Source: Actinomadura madurae (GTDB taxonomy: Bacteria; Actinomycetota; Actinomycetes; Streptosporangiales; Streptosporangiaceae). From it: a DNA stretch of 64,000 bases. A program made the position numbers and the translations under genes. The notes beneath the pieces were generated by a model. The model had not been told where the DNA came from. It ran no database searches and was given only the letters and a program-made list of their open reading frames with translations. Of this stretch, positions 41,664 through 51,481 are shown piece after piece (position 1 is the stretch's first letter; each line of letters opens with the position of its first letter). The stretch covers positions 600,127 to 664,126 of the forward strand of contig NZ_FOVH01000004.1 in the NCBI RefSeq assembly GCF_900115095.1. Reading direction: 5' to 3'.

Positions 41664-43007
41664 CTATTCGAGGGGCAGCCGGAGGGCGAAGCGGGCCCCG
41701 GACGGGTGGTCCTCGACCCGCAGCGTCCCGCCGTGCGCCTGCGCGATCTCGCGGGCGATCGCGAGGCCGAGGCCGGTGCCGCCGGCGTCGCGGCTGCGCG
41801 CGGTGTCCAGCCGGGTGAAGCGCTCGAAGACGCGCTCCCGGTCGGCGGGCGCGATGCCCGCGCCGTCGTCGGTGACGGTCAGCAGCGCCAGGCCGTCCGC
41901 CGCGGACAGCTCCACCGTGATCCGCGTGTCGGCGTAGCGCTCGGCGTTGTCCAGCAGGTTCCCGAGCAGGCGGACGAGCTGCATGCGCACGCCGCGGACC
42001 GTGACGCCGCCGGCGATCTCCGTGACGATCTTCAGCGTGAAGGCGCGGCGGCCGATCTCGGCCTCCGCCAGCTCGGACAGGTCGACCGGGCGCTGCACCG
42101 CCGTCCCGCCGGTGCCGATGCGGGCGAGCAGCAGCAGGTCGGTGACGATCGACTCCAGCCGGTCGGTGTCGCGCAGCGCCGAGCTGACGACTGCCCGCAG
42201 GTCGTTGTCCTCCGGGTGCATGGACGCGTCCTCCAGGTTGGCCCGGAGCCCGGCGATCGGGGTGCGCAGCTCGTGCGAGGCGTCGGACGCGAACTGCCGC
42301 TGCCGCCCGACGGCGCGCTCCAGCCGGTCGAGCGTCTCGTTCGCGGTCCGGGCGAGCTGGGCGATCTCGTCCTCCCCGGCCGGCTCGGGCACCCGGCGGC
42401 TGAGGTCGGTGGCGCTGATCTCGGCGAGCTGCGCGCGGATCGCCTCGACCGGGCCGAGGGTGCGGCCGACGACCCGCCAGGTGACCCACGCGGCGAACCC
42501 GGCGAGCAGCAGCACGGCGAGCGCCAGGACCGCCTCCAGCAGGCCGTTGACCAGGTAGGACGGCTGCCGGTTCGCCGCGTACACCACGACGGAGTCGGCC
42601 GCGGTGCTGACCCGGATGGCCTCGACGACGAAGCACTCGCGGCCCGGCCAGGAGCCGTGGCACGCGGTGAAGTCCCAGACCCGCAGGTTGCTCGACGGCC
42701 AGAGTCTGCTCACCGGCGGCCTGTCCGTTGCGGCGGGGGTGGCGTTGGTCACCCGCCCGCCGGGCTCGACGACCTGGACGAGGACGCGCCCCCGGCTGTC
42801 GTCGCGGATCGTGCCCTCCAGCGTCCCGTCGCGGACGGCGCCGCTCACCCGCCGGGCGTCGACCTGGGTCTCGCGGAGAAGATCGGCCTCGACCGCGCTG
42901 CGCACGGCGTAGTCGGCGCCGATCGCGGTGACGCCGAGGACGAGGGCGGCGATGACGGCGGCGACGAGCGTGTCCCTGGCCCGGATGGAACGGGGGCGCA
43001 CGCGCAT
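41664..43007 (-). CDS. Orphan sensor histidine kinase (OmpR-partner type)
   Basis: 447 residues. N-terminal helix near 12-32, extracytoplasmic sensor to about 165 with a Cys pair (ACHGSWPGRECF), second helix (ALAVLLLAGFAAWVTW) near 170-190, a HAMP domain, then HisKA with [20 protein letters not shown] (phospho-His near 241) and HATPase_c (LLGNLLDNAERYA, DDGAGIAPADRERVFERF, GGTGLGLAI). ATG 43007 follows AGGAGGG. No response regulator adjoins it; the nearest, at 44714, already has its own kinase. It may cross-talk with that regulator or with a distant one. Confidence 0.93.
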   Translation of the reverse strand: MRVRPRSIRARDTLVAAVIAALVLGVTAIGADYAVRSAVEADLLRETQVDARRVSGAVRDGTLEGTIRDDSRGRVLVQVVEPGGRVTNATPAATDRPPVSRLWPSSNLRVWDFTACHGSWPGRECFVVEAIRVSTAADSVVVYAANRQPSYLVNGLLEAVLALAVLLLAGFAAWVTWRVVGRTLGPVEAIRAQLAEISATDLSRRVPEPAGEDEIAQLARTANETLDRLERAVGRQRQFASDASHELRTPIAGLRANLEDASMHPEDNDLRAVVSSALRDTDRLESIVTDLLLLARIGTGGTAVQRPVDLSELAEAEIGRRAFTLKIVTEIAGGVTVRGVRMQLVRLLGNLLDNAERYADTRITVELSAADGLALLTVTDDGAGIAPADRERVFERFTRLDTARSRDAGGTGLGLAIAREIAQAHGGTLRVEDHPSGARFALRLPLE

Positions 43008-43165
43008 GGACCCTCCTGGCCGACGTCCCGGTCTCCCGGCACAAGGACACACGCTACCGGGCGGTCACGAAACGGGGAGCCCGAAATTCCGCGCCGGGTT
43101 TTCACCCTCGCTCACCGGGACATCCCGTTTTATGACGGTTCCTCCGGAGCACCAGGGACGGACAC

Positions 43166-44641
43166 ATGGGCAGGGACGTGGCCTCGGTCACCATCAGCGG
43201 CGAGGACCGGCGGCGGTATCGCGACAAGGTACGAAGGTGCCTGGACGTGCTGGCCCGCATGCTGGGCGAATCCCAGTTCGACTTCGAGCGGCCCCACATA
43301 GGCCTGGAGATCGAGCTCAACCTGATCGACTCGCTGGGCGACCCGCTGATGCGCAACGCGGACGTTCTGAAGGCCATCGCCGACCCCGCCTGGGCGACGG
43401 AGCTGGGCCAGTTCAACTTGGAGATCAACATTCCGCCCCGGATCCTCGGCGGCGAGGGCACCGGCGAGCTGGAGAGCGAGGTCCGCGAGCAGCTCGTGCA
43501 CGCCGACGGCCGCGCCCGCGAGGTGGGCGGCCGGCTCGTCATGATCGGGATCCTGCCGACGCTGCGCAAGACCGACATCGGCGAGGAGTCGCTGTCGGCC
43601 AACGCCCGCTACAAGATGCTCAACGACCAGATCTTCGCGGCGCGCGGCGAGGAGATGCGGATCGCGATCGACGGACCCGAGCCGCTGCGCATGCACGCCG
43701 ACACGATCATCCCCGAGGCCGCGTGCACCAGCGTCCAGTTCCACCTCCAGGTCAGCCCCGACCAGTTCGGCGCCTACTGGAACGCCGCCCAGGCCATCGC
43801 GGGCGCCCAGGTCGCCGTCGGCGCCAACTCCCCCTTCCTGTTCGGGCACCGGCTCTGGCACGAGACCCGCATCACCCTGTTCGAGCAGGCCACCGACACC
43901 CGCCCGGACGAGCTGAAGACCCAGGGCGTCCGGCCGCGCGTGTGGTTCGGCGAACGCTGGATCACCTCCGTCTTCGACCTGTTCGAGGAGAACACCCGTT
44001 ACTTCCCGTCCCTGCTGCCCCTGTGCGACGAGGAGGAGCCGCGCGAGGTCCTGGACGAGGGCCGGATCCCCGAGCTCGGCGAGCTGACCCTCCACAACGG
44101 GACGATCTACCGCTGGAACCGTCCCATCTACGCCGTCGTGGAGGGCCGGCCGCACCTGCGCGTGGAGAACCGCGTCCTCCCGGCCGGGCCGTCCGTCGCC
44201 GACGTCGTCGCCAACGGCGCCTTCTACTACGGCCTCGTCCGGATGCTCGCCGAGGCGGACCGTCCCGTCTGGACGCGCATGTCGTTCGCCACCGCCGAGG
44301 AGAACCTGCACCGCGCCGCCCGCGACGGCCTCGAATCGACGCTCTACTGGCCCGGCATGGGCGAGGTGCCCGCACCCGAGCTCATCCTGCGCAAGCTGCT
44401 CCCCCTCGCCCACGAGGGCCTCGACCGCTGGGGCGTCGACCCCGTCCGCCGCGACCACCTGCTCGGCATCATCGAGCGGCGCTGCGTCACCGGGCGGACC
44501 GGCGCCGCCTGGCAGATCGGCACCGTCGGCCTCCTCGAAGAGCAGCACGGCCTGTCCCGCCACGACGCGCTGCGCATGATGACCCGCTCCTACGCCGAGC
44601 ATCTGCGCGGCAACGACCCCGTCCACACGTGGGAGATCTGA
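43166..44641 (+). CDS. Glutamate-cysteine ligase family protein (GCS2-like)
   Basis: 491 residues. GCS2 features: HIGLEIELNLID near residue 45 (metal/ATP-binding Glu pair), QFNLEINIPPR near 87, DQIFAARGEEMRIAIDG, and the C-terminal half with EAACTSVQFHLQV and GANSPFLFGHRLW. The family ligates glutamate to cysteine or another amine. Actinomycetes make mycothiol rather than glutathione, so the product may feed ergothioneine (EgtA-like) or be a gamma-glutamyl derivative of another amine. ATG 43166 is close to a promoter region shared with the divergent kinase. It is monocistronic. Confidence 0.88.
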   Translation: MGRDVASVTISGEDRRRYRDKVRRCLDVLARMLGESQFDFERPHIGLEIELNLIDSLGDPLMRNADVLKAIADPAWATELGQFNLEINIPPRILGGEGTGELESEVREQLVHADGRAREVGGRLVMIGILPTLRKTDIGEESLSANARYKMLNDQIFAARGEEMRIAIDGPEPLRMHADTIIPEAACTSVQFHLQVSPDQFGAYWNAAQAIAGAQVAVGANSPFLFGHRLWHETRITLFEQATDTRPDELKTQGVRPRVWFGERWITSVFDLFEENTRYFPSLLPLCDEEEPREVLDEGRIPELGELTLHNGTIYRWNRPIYAVVEGRPHLRVENRVLPAGPSVADVVANGAFYYGLVRMLAEADRPVWTRMSFATAEENLHRAARDGLESTLYWPGMGEVPAPELILRKLLPLAHEGLDRWGVDPVRRDHLLGIIERRCVTGRTGAAWQIGTVGLLEEQHGLSRHDALRMMTRSYAEHLRGNDPVHTWEI

Positions 44642-44651
44642 CCCGGAGATC

Positions 44652-44668
44652 TTCACAAGTCCTGCACA
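44652..44668 (+). promoter_or_regulatory. Direct repeat, candidate OmpR-type regulator site
   Basis: TTCACA (44652-44657) and TGCACA (44663-44668), 11 bp apart, one helical turn, about 45 bp before the response regulator start; further on, GTGCAT is a weaker third match. Same-face half-sites like this are typical autoregulatory sites for OmpR-family regulators. Confidence 0.45.
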
Positions 44669-44713
44669 CATCGCACCCGGCGCGTGCATACCGGGCTTCT
44701 AGAGTCGGGTTCC

Positions 44714-45400
44714 GTGACCGAGAACGAGACGCGCGTCCTCGTCGTGGAGGACGAGCCGACCATCGCGCGCGCGGTGGCCGACCGGCTCACGGCCGAGGGC
44801 TTCGCCGTCGAGGTGGCCGGTGACGGGCCCTCGGCGGTCGAGCGCGCCCGCGGGTACCGGCCGCACCTGATCGTCCTGGACGTCATGCTGCCCGGGTTCG
44901 ACGGGCTGGAGGTCTGCCGTCGCGTCCAGGCGGAACGTCCCGTGCCGGTGCTGATGCTGACGGCCCGCGACGACGAGACGGACCTGCTCGTCGGCCTCGG
45001 CGTCGGCGCGGACGACTACGTGACCAAGCCGTTCAGCATGCGGGAGCTGGTCGCCCGCATCCGCGCCGTGCTGCGGCGCGTCGAGCGGCCCGCGATCGAC
45101 GCCGCGGACGAGCCGGTGCGGCTCGGCGACCTGGAGGTCGACCAGCGGGCGCGGCGCGTCCGCCGGGACGGCCGCGAGGTGCACCTCACGCCCACCGAGT
45201 TCGACCTGCTCGCCTGCCTGCTGCGCAACCGCGGGACGGTGCTGACCCGCGCCGTCCTGCTCGAACAGGTCTGGGACTGGGCGGACGCGTCCGGCACCCG
45301 CGTCGTGGACAGCCACGTCAAGGCGCTGCGCCGCAAGCTCGGCCAGGGGCTGATCCGGACCGTGCACGGCGTCGGCTACAGCATGGAGGCGGCCCCGTGA
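44714..45400 (+). CDS. OmpR-family response regulator
   Basis: 228 residues. Receiver: acidic pair VEDEP near 11-13, phospho-Asp in LIVLDVMLPG near 55, Thr in LMLTARDD and Lys in YVTKPF near 105. The C-terminal winged helix has VHLTPTEFDLLACLLRN and VVDSHVKALRRKL with a GVGYSM ending. GTG 44714. It overlaps the following kinase gene by four bases and shares an operon with it and the DUF4153 gene. Confidence 0.95.
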   Translation: MTENETRVLVVEDEPTIARAVADRLTAEGFAVEVAGDGPSAVERARGYRPHLIVLDVMLPGFDGLEVCRRVQAERPVPVLMLTARDDETDLLVGLGVGADDYVTKPFSMRELVARIRAVLRRVERPAIDAADEPVRLGDLEVDQRARRVRRDGREVHLTPTEFDLLACLLRNRGTVLTRAVLLEQVWDWADASGTRVVDSHVKALRRKLGQGLIRTVHGVGYSMEAAP

Positions 45401-46446
45401 ACGCCGCCATCCACAGGCTGTGGGCGAGGCTGCCCCGCCCGCTGGACCCGCTCCGCTCGATCAAGGTGAAGTTCGGCGTCGTGGTGGTCGTCACCGCCTG
45501 CGTCGCCGTGCTGATCGTGCTGTGGGGCTACCCGCTGGGGTTCCGGGCCCGGCAGACGCTGCCGGTCGGCGTCCTCATCTCCCTGGTCGTCATCCAGCTG
45601 CTCGCGCACGGCATGACCGCGCCGCTGCGCGAGATGACGGCGGCGGCGCGGGCCATGGCGCGCGGCGACTACAGCCGGCGGGTGCGGGCCACGTCCCGGG
45701 ACGAGGTCGGCGAGCTGGCGCAGGCGTTCAACCGGATGGCCGCCGACCTCGCCGAGGTCGACCGGCAGCGCCGCGAGTTCGTCGCGAACGTCTCGCACGA
45801 GCTGCGCACCCCGATCAGCGCGCTGCGGGCCGTCCTGGAGAACGTCGCGGACGGCGTCACGCCCGCGACGCCGGACGTCCTGCAGACCGCCCTCGACCAG
45901 ACCGAGCGGCTCGGCCGCCTCGTCACGCAGCTCCTCGACCTGTCGCGGGTCGAGGCCGGGGCGGCGGTCCTGGACGTCACCGACATCGACATCGCCGCGT
46001 TCGTCGCCGACGTCGTCGCGGAGGCGGGCGCGGGCCACCCGGACGCGGTCTTCGAACCCGACGTCACGCCGGGCCTGCGCGCCGCCGCCGACCGCGACCG
46101 CCTCCACCAGGTCGTCGCGAACCTGCTCGACAACGCCGCCCGGCACGGCGCGGGCAAGCCCGTCACCGTCACGGCCCGGCCACCCGGGAACGGGCAGGGC
46201 GGTCTCGTCATCGAAGTCACCGATGAGGGCCCTGGCATCCCGCCCGAAGAGCGCGACCGCGTCTTCGAGCGCTTCTCCCGCGGCGCGGCGTCCGGCACGG
46301 GCACGCCCGGCGGCGGCACGGGCCTCGGCCTCACCATCGCGAGCTGGGCCACCGACCTGCACGGCGGCGACATCACCGTCCTCGACACCCCGACCGGCTG
46401 CCGCATCCGCGTCGTGATCCCCCCGATCTTTGGAGAACCCGCATGA
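45397..46446 (+). CDS. Sensor histidine kinase, partner of the OmpR regulator
   Basis: 349 residues, short sensor: two membrane helices (about 28-50 and 58-72) with almost no extracytoplasmic loop, then HAMP ([22 protein letters not shown]), HisKA with [21 protein letters not shown] (phospho-His near 133), and HATPase_c ([44 protein letters not shown]). Such kinases often sense membrane state through the helices themselves. Its stop overlaps the DUF4153 start. Confidence 0.95.
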   Translation: MNAAIHRLWARLPRPLDPLRSIKVKFGVVVVVTACVAVLIVLWGYPLGFRARQTLPVGVLISLVVIQLLAHGMTAPLREMTAAARAMARGDYSRRVRATSRDEVGELAQAFNRMAADLAEVDRQRREFVANVSHELRTPISALRAVLENVADGVTPATPDVLQTALDQTERLGRLVTQLLDLSRVEAGAAVLDVTDIDIAAFVADVVAEAGAGHPDAVFEPDVTPGLRAAADRDRLHQVVANLLDNAARHGAGKPVTVTARPPGNGQGGLVIEVTDEGPGIPPEERDRVFERFSRGAASGTGTPGGGTGLGLTIASWATDLHGGDITVLDTPTGCRIRVVIPPIFGEPA

Positions 46447-48278
46447 CGAACCCACCGCAGGACCCGCCCGAGAAGTCGCCCGAGAAGTCGCCCGACCCCG
46501 GCGAACCCCCGGCGAACGCCCCCGCCGGCAGCCCCGGCAAGGTCGTGGCGGGCGCCTCCGCGGGGGAGGCCGGCACCGCCGCGAAGGCGTCCGGCGCGGC
46601 CGCGGCGCCGCCGGGTACCAGGCAGGCGGGGTGGGCCGCGCCTCAGCAGGCGGCGGGCGGTCCCCCGGTGGCGGCGCCGCACGGCGTGAATCCGTTCGCG
46701 CAGCGGCCCGGGTATCCGCCGCCGCAGCCGTTCGTCTACACGCCGACCAAGCTGGAGAAGGCGCTCACCTCGTGGAAGCAGCCCTCGCGGGCGATGTCGC
46801 CGGCGCTCGTCGCGGGCGCCGTCGTCACCGCGGTCATCGGGGCGGCCACGCTCGGCCCGGCCCTGATGAACGGCCTCGGCGTCGGCGTCCTCATCGCCGC
46901 GGCCGCCGTCGCCTACCTGGCGGGCGCGTCGATGTGGTCGGCGGGACGGATCGCGCGCCCGGCCTCCGCGAAGTACGGGCGGCTCGCGCGGCTGAACCGG
47001 ACCGGCATCGCGTTCGTGCTGCTGGCGGTCGCGCTGTCCGCGACCGCCGCCGTCCGGGACGCGCCGTGGGTCGTCGCCCCGGCGCTCCTGCTCGCGATCG
47101 CCGTCGGCTCGTACGGGACGGCCGGCGGGCGGTCCTGGGCGGAGGTGCTGTGCGGCGGGCTCGCCGTCCTGCCGGCGGGCGCCCTGATGATGCCGTGGAC
47201 GGCGCGCGGCGCCTACGGGGCGGCGACGTCCGGGCGGCGCAACACCTGGCCGGTCATCCGGACCGGGCTGATCGCGGCCGGGCTGATCGCGGTCTTCGGC
47301 GCGCTGTTCGTCGGCGCGGACGCGGCGTTCGGGAGCCTCGCCGAGGGGCTCGTCCCGGAGGTCTCGCCGGGCACCGTCTTCGTCCACGGGTTCGCGGGCG
47401 GCATCACGCTGGTGCTCGCGTGCGCCGGCGCGTTCCTCGGGCAGGCGCCGCCGCCGCTGCACATGCTGATCCCCGAGCGGGCCAAGCCGGCGGGCCGCTG
47501 GTCCTGGGCCGTGCCGATCGCCGCGCTCGACCTGCTGTTCCTGGTGTTCTGCGCGATCCAGGCGGGCGTCTTCCTGGCCGACGACAAGGACGAGCTGCTC
47601 CGCTCCACCGGCCTCACCTACGCCGAGTACGCGCGGCAGGGGTTCTTCCAGCTCGTCGTCGTCACCGTGCTCGTCCTCGTGGTCGTCGCCGTGGCGAAGC
47701 GGTACGCGCCGGCCGCGAGCCGCGCCGACCGCGTCACCGTCCAGGCCCTGCTGGGGCTGCTCTGCGCGCTGACGCTGGTCGTCGTCGCCGTCGCCCTGCG
47801 CCGCCTGTACCTGTACGAGGAGACCTACGGCTGGACGAGGCTGCGCCTGTGGGTGCACGCCTTCGAGTTCTGGCTCGGCTTCGTCGTGGTGCTGGTGGCC
47901 GTCGCCGGGATCGTGAAGGGCCGCGTCGCCTGGCTGCCGCGCGCGGTCGCCGCGAGCGGCGCCGTCGCGATGATCGCGCTGGCGGGGATCAACCCGGACG
48001 GGTTCATCGCCGAGCACAACGTCGCCCGGTACTCCGACACCGGGAAGATCGACATCGTGTACCTGCGGAACCTGTCCGCCGACGCCGTTCCCGCCCTGGA
48101 CCGGCTGCCCGAGCCTCTGCGGTCGTGCACGCTGCGCGGGGTCGCCTTCGATCTGCGGGAGGGCGACGCGGCGATGAGCACGAACCTCGCCCGGGAGCGG
48201 GCCCGCGAGATCCTGAAGGAGCGTCCTGCCGGCACCGCGACGAACTGCGCCGACTCTAGCCTGTCGACTCGATCGTGA
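46443..48278 (+). CDS. DUF4153 (DUF4173-like) polytopic membrane protein
   Basis: 611 residues. A Pro-rich disordered cytoplasmic N-terminus (1-95) is followed by about 13 hydrophobic helices (105-510) and a soluble C-terminal domain containing [20 protein letters not shown] and [14 protein letters not shown]4153 proteins are membrane proteins of unknown activity commonly encoded directly after an OmpR-type regulator and kinase in actinomycetes. It overlaps the kinase by four bases, so the system probably senses or controls this protein. The stop is 22 nt before the convergent Nudix stop region. Confidence 0.9.
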   Translation: MTNPPQDPPEKSPEKSPDPGEPPANAPAGSPGKVVAGASAGEAGTAAKASGAAAAPPGTRQAGWAAPQQAAGGPPVAAPHGVNPFAQRPGYPPPQPFVYTPTKLEKALTSWKQPSRAMSPALVAGAVVTAVIGAATLGPALMNGLGVGVLIAAAAVAYLAGASMWSAGRIARPASAKYGRLARLNRTGIAFVLLAVALSATAAVRDAPWVVAPALLLAIAVGSYGTAGGRSWAEVLCGGLAVLPAGALMMPWTARGAYGAATSGRRNTWPVIRTGLIAAGLIAVFGALFVGADAAFGSLAEGLVPEVSPGTVFVHGFAGGITLVLACAGAFLGQAPPPLHMLIPERAKPAGRWSWAVPIAALDLLFLVFCAIQAGVFLADDKDELLRSTGLTYAEYARQGFFQLVVVTVLVLVVVAVAKRYAPAASRADRVTVQALLGLLCALTLVVVAVALRRLYLYEETYGWTRLRLWVHAFEFWLGFVVVLVAVAGIVKGRVAWLPRAVAASGAVAMIALAGINPDGFIAEHNVARYSDTGKIDIVYLRNLSADAVPALDRLPEPLRSCTLRGVAFDLREGDAAMSTNLARERAREILKERPAGTATNCADSSLSTRS

Positions 48279-48810
48279 GGAGGGCGTACGCGGCGACCGT
48301 CGAGTCGTCGGTGATGCGGCCGTCCCGGATCAGCGCCTTGAACTCCTCCCGGGACACCCACTTCTGCCGCATGTCCTGCTCCTCGGGCTCGCGGTCGGTC
48401 TCCCCCGCCTCCAGGTCGGACGCGACGAAGATGTTGAAGCCCTGCCCGCTCGTCCCGTGCGAGCAGTTCAGGTAGCCGAGATGCGTCAGCGTCCCGGCGC
48501 GCAGGCCGGTCTCCTGCGCCAGCTCCAGCCGGGCGAGCTCCTCCGGATCGGCGTCCCGCCGGCCGGGGAGCGAGCCCTGCGGGAAGCTCCACGTCCGCTT
48601 GCCGATCGGGTACCGGTACTCCTCGACGAGGTGGAACCCGTCGCCCTCGATCGGGATGACCAGCACGAAGTCGGGCTTGTCGATGACGCCGTAGATGCCG
48701 CGCGAGCCGTCCAGCCGCTCGACCTCGTCCTCCCGGACGACCATCCACGGGTTCTCGTACACCACCCGCGTGCCGACCTGGCGGACCGCGGGCCCGTTCC
48801 CTTCGCTCAT
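48256..48810 (-). CDS. Nudix hydrolase with a degenerate Nudix box
   Basis: 184 residues, ADP-ribose-pyrophosphatase-like: [38 protein letters not shown] and then the box region [17 protein letters not shown]. In the canonical box (GX5EX7REUXEEXGU) the Arg is Leu here and one of the EE pair is Gln; only part of the metal-binding cluster remains, so activity may be reduced or altered. ATG 48810 is seven bases after the GntR stop, and both are minus-strand, forming an operon. The last 23 nt overlap the convergent DUF4153 gene. Confidence 0.88.
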   Translation of the reverse strand: MSEGNGPAVRQVGTRVVYENPWMVVREDEVERLDGSRGIYGVIDKPDFVLVIPIEGDGFHLVEEYRYPIGKRTWSFPQGSLPGRRDADPEELARLELAQETGLRAGTLTHLGYLNCSHGTSGQGFNIFVASDLEAGETDREPEEQDMRQKWVSREEFKALIRDGRITDDSTVAAYALLTIESTG

Positions 48811-48817
48811 CTGGTGC

Positions 48818-49567
48818 TCACGCTCCCGACCCGTAGCGGTACACGAGTTCGTGCCGGTCGCCGACCACCACCCGGTGGGTGACCTCGACGACACGGCCAT
48901 CCTGGTCGTAGGCGCGGCGCCACAGCGTCAGGACGGGCTGGTCGGGACCGATCTCCAGCCGCTCCTGCTCGTCCGCGCGGGGGAGCCGGCACGTCACCGA
49001 CTCCTCGAAGTTGATGCGGTGCCCCGCCTCCTCAAGTCGGGAGTAGATGCCGCCCGGCCCGGTGTTGACCTCCCGTAGCACCGGGATCCGCTCGACGACG
49101 TCCAGGATCACCCAGGTCGTCGCCGTCTGGACGGGCGGCCCGCCCTCGACGCCCTGGAGGCGGTCGCGTTCCAGCACGCGGGTGCCGGGCGGGACGTCCA
49201 GCCGGGGCGCGAGCCGCTCGCCGGCCTCGACCTCCCGGACGGTCGTGCGGGTGAACGGCCGGTGCCCGCCCTTCCGCGCCGACACGTGGAACCCGCGCCA
49301 CTCGCCGACCTGCCGGGTGATGTCGGCCGCCGAGCGCCGCACCTTCGGCGCCGTCCGCACCTGCGCGCCCGCGCCGTGCCGCAGCTCGACCAGGCCCTGG
49401 TCGGCCAGCATCCGCAGCGCCCGCCGGACGGTCGAGCGGTCGGCCCCGTAGGCGCGCGCCAGCTCCCGCTCGGACGGCAGCCAGGCCCCCGGGTCCAGCT
49501 CGCCCTCGACGATGCGGGCGGCGAGCGCGTTGCCGATCGCCTGTGCCTTCGTGGGGGGTCGCGGCAT
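48818..49567 (-). CDS. GntR-family regulator, HutC/UTRA type
   Basis: 249 residues. N-terminal winged helix (KAQAIGNALAARIVEGEL..., PSERELARAYGADRSTVRRALRML), a linker and a UTRA ligand domain from about 85 (RVLERDRLQGVEGGPPVQTATTW, then SVTCRLPRADEQERLEI with typical RRAYDQDGRVVEVTH). It presumably senses a small metabolite. It is the first gene of an operon with the Nudix protein and is divergent from a small-protein gene; an almost perfect 34-bp palindrome lies between them. Confidence 0.94.
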   Translation of the reverse strand: MPRPPTKAQAIGNALAARIVEGELDPGAWLPSERELARAYGADRSTVRRALRMLADQGLVELRHGAGAQVRTAPKVRRSAADITRQVGEWRGFHVSARKGGHRPFTRTTVREVEAGERLAPRLDVPPGTRVLERDRLQGVEGGPPVQTATTWVILDVVERIPVLREVNTGPGGIYSRLEEAGHRINFEESVTCRLPRADEQERLEIGPDQPVLTLWRRAYDQDGRVVEVTHRVVVGDRHELVYRYGSGA

Positions 49568-49671
49568 ATCAGATCCTGCTCCGGGGTCACTGCGTTGACC
49601 TCACACCGTACAGATCCCCGCCGCGCCGGGGCCCTCTTGGGGTTCTGCCGAACGCGTTGTGGGCGGTGGTT

Positions 49672-49705
49672 GGTCGTCCTATGGTAGACCTACCATAGGC
49701 CGACC
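49672..49705. promoter_or_regulatory. 34-bp near-perfect palindrome, probable GntR operator
   Basis: Core arms CCTATGGTAG (49678-49687) and CTACCATAGG (49690-49699) around AC, with outer arms GGTCG (49672-49676) and CGACC (49701-49705). It lies 105 bp from the GntR start and ends immediately before the Shine-Dalgarno (GAGGGAG, 49706) of the small gene at 49722, so binding would affect that gene directly and perhaps GntR too. GntR-type sites share the GT-Nx-AC dyad seen here. Confidence 0.8.
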
Positions 49706-49721
49706 GAGGGAGTCCCGCGTG

Positions 49722-49982
49722 ATGTCGGTGTCCATGTGCATGCCCGGCTGGCACAGCGAACGCTCGAGCAGGGGCCTGCGGGCCACCCGCGTCACGCCGC
49801 TGTCGGACTACCAGCTGCTCAACGGCTGCCTTGAGGAGATCGTCGCCGCGGACGAGGGCGAGCTGTGGCTGCTGTGCGACGCGCAGACCCGGCTGGCCGA
49901 ACGCGTCGCCACCGCCGAGCGGCTGCGGTCGTCCCGGCGGACCCGGTCCGGGCGGGGGCCGGTCAGCTCCGCCGGAGGCTGA
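49722..49982 (+). CDS. Small protein of the 'DYQxLNGCL...GELWLLCDAQTRLxERVA' family, copy 2
   Basis: 86 residues from ATG 49722 (GTG 49719 also possible; GAGGGAG upstream). The core LSDYQLLNGCLEEIVAADE then GELWLLCDAQTRLAERVATAE is nearly identical to the gene at 14793, with both cysteines conserved. The N-terminus has two more Cys/Met-rich residues (SVSMCMPGWHSE) and the C-terminus is basic (RSSRRTRSGRG). It is divergent from, and probably controlled by, the GntR regulator. It has no coupled second gene, unlike copy 1. The 3' end overlaps the convergent PucR gene by 20 nt. Function unknown. Confidence 0.82.
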   Translation: MSVSMCMPGWHSERSSRGLRATRVTPLSDYQLLNGCLEEIVAADEGELWLLCDAQTRLAERVATAERLRSSRRTRSGRGPVSSAGG

Positions 49983-51240
49983 CCACCTCGCCGGAGTCGC
50001 CGACGGCCTCCCGGGCGGGCGGGATGATCCGCTCGCCCGCGTTGTCGGCCAGCAGCGCGCGGGCGCGCAACACGATCTCCAGGTCGAAGCGCAGGTCCGG
50101 GTCGAGCAACTGGTCGCCGAACAGCTCCTCCAGCTGGCGCAGCCGGTACCGGACGGTCTGCGGGTGGACGTGCAGCCGCATCGCGACCTCGTTGGCGTTG
50201 CGGCCCGACTGGAGCCAGGCCAGCAGCGTCTCGGCGAGCCGGTCCTGCTGGCTGGCCCGCAGGTGCGCGAGCGGCGCGAGCCGCAGGTCGGCGAGCGAGG
50301 TGATGAGCCCCTCGTCCTGGAACAGGATCAGCGTGGACATGTGCTCCACGCTCCGGATCACGCCGCTCTCCGCCTCGATCACGCCGCGCTGGACGAGGCA
50401 CAGCGTCTTGCGCGCCCACTGGATCGAGCGCGCCGCCTCCATCAGCGGGACGGTCGGGCCGACGACCGCGAGCGTCCCGGCCAGGGCCCGGTCGACGAGC
50501 TTGGCGCGGCCGGGGCCGTCCGGGTCGGGAATGATCAGGCTGGGCGTGCGGCGGGTCAGGTCGGCGAGCACGTCGGGCGGGAACGCGGGCTGCCGGGTGT
50601 CCTGGTGGTGCCGGCCGAGCGCGACCGCGGCGATCGTCCGCGGGACGGGCCAGTGCGCGGCGGCGGCGAGGTCGGCGATGGCCTCCTGGGCGGCGGGCGG
50701 GTCGGCGAACAGCAGGTCGAGCAGGCGCTTGCGGCGGCGCTGCATCTCGCCCGCGACGGCCGCCTTGGCCTGGGAGAAGCCCTCGGCGGCGGCGTGCGCC
50801 AGCTCGTCCTGGAACTGCATGAGGACCTCGCCGACGGCGCCGAGCGTGCGCGGCGAGACCTTCAGGGCCTCGGCGCCCTCGGTCATCCGGCGCCAGGCCA
50901 CCACGCCGCCGACCCGCATCGCGGTCTGCATGGCGTCGAGGCTGCGCCCCTCGCCCGCCTCGCCGCGGCCGATGGCGCGGAAGAAGTCGGTCACCGGGGC
51001 CGGATCATGGCCGGGATCGGCCACCCGGTCGACGAAGTAGTGGAGCACGCGCTCGACGGCCAGGCGGAGGGTCCCCGAGTAGGAGCCGTCGCCCGGCCGG
51101 TCGTACTCCCTGACGCGCGTCTGGATTTCCTGGATCATGTCGTCCGCCACCTCGTCGAGGTGGGGTCGCATGTGATCCGCCAGTTCTCTCGGCAGATCCG
51201 CCCACGGGCGCCCGCTGGTGGTCGAACCGTCGTCCGCCAC
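49963..51240 (-). CDS. PucR-family transcriptional regulator
   Basis: 425 residues. An N-terminal helical region (about 1-170) and a C-terminal PucR HTH_30 (LLAWLQSGRNANEVAMRLHVHPQTVRYRLRQLEELF, in pieces) with the diagnostic QTVRYRL near 375. The central part contains PLMEAARSIQWARKTLCLVQRG, typical of the CdaR/PucR GGDEF-like module. GTG 51240 follows GGGAGG; an upstream in-frame ATG (51282) would add residues with poor similarity. It is divergent from the orphan qcrB at 51482, which makes that gene a plausible target. Confidence 0.9.
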   Translation of the reverse strand: MADDGSTTSGRPWADLPRELADHMRPHLDEVADDMIQEIQTRVREYDRPGDGSYSGTLRLAVERVLHYFVDRVADPGHDPAPVTDFFRAIGRGEAGEGRSLDAMQTAMRVGGVVAWRRMTEGAEALKVSPRTLGAVGEVLMQFQDELAHAAAEGFSQAKAAVAGEMQRRRKRLLDLLFADPPAAQEAIADLAAAAHWPVPRTIAAVALGRHHQDTRQPAFPPDVLADLTRRTPSLIIPDPDGPGRAKLVDRALAGTLAVVGPTVPLMEAARSIQWARKTLCLVQRGVIEAESGVIRSVEHMSTLILFQDEGLITSLADLRLAPLAHLRASQQDRLAETLLAWLQSGRNANEVAMRLHVHPQTVRYRLRQLEELFGDQLLDPDLRFDLEIVLRARALLADNAGERIIPPAREAVGDSGEVVSLRRS

Positions 51241-51356
51241 AGAACCTCCCAGCTCAGTCCCCCTGCGTTGCGCGCCGGACACACGGGGTAATTACTTACT
51301 TATGCGACCTATGTGGGGCAAATCATGACCCGTTGCGTGCTCGGGCGCAAAGTCTA

Positions 51357-51371
51357 GGTCGATATACGACC
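51357..51371. promoter_or_regulatory. Small palindrome in the PucR/qcrB divergent region
   Basis: GGTCG-ATATA-CGACC, the central ATATA offering a -10-like element for the downstream qcrB. It is a candidate site for the PucR regulator; short, so could be chance. Confidence 0.35.
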
Positions 51372-51481
51372 GGCTCCGGCCGGGTGGTTGAACGGTCCTC
51401 CACATTCCCCGGACGCACTGGCCTGACCGCCCGTCCGGTGCGACAGTGAAGGGACGGACGAGTACTCCGTGAGGTGGTCAC

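Noticed and set aside
43023..43130. Response regulator gene partner for the orphan kinase
   Set aside because: The 158-bp gap between kinase and glutamate-cysteine ligase has no frame long enough and no receiver motif.
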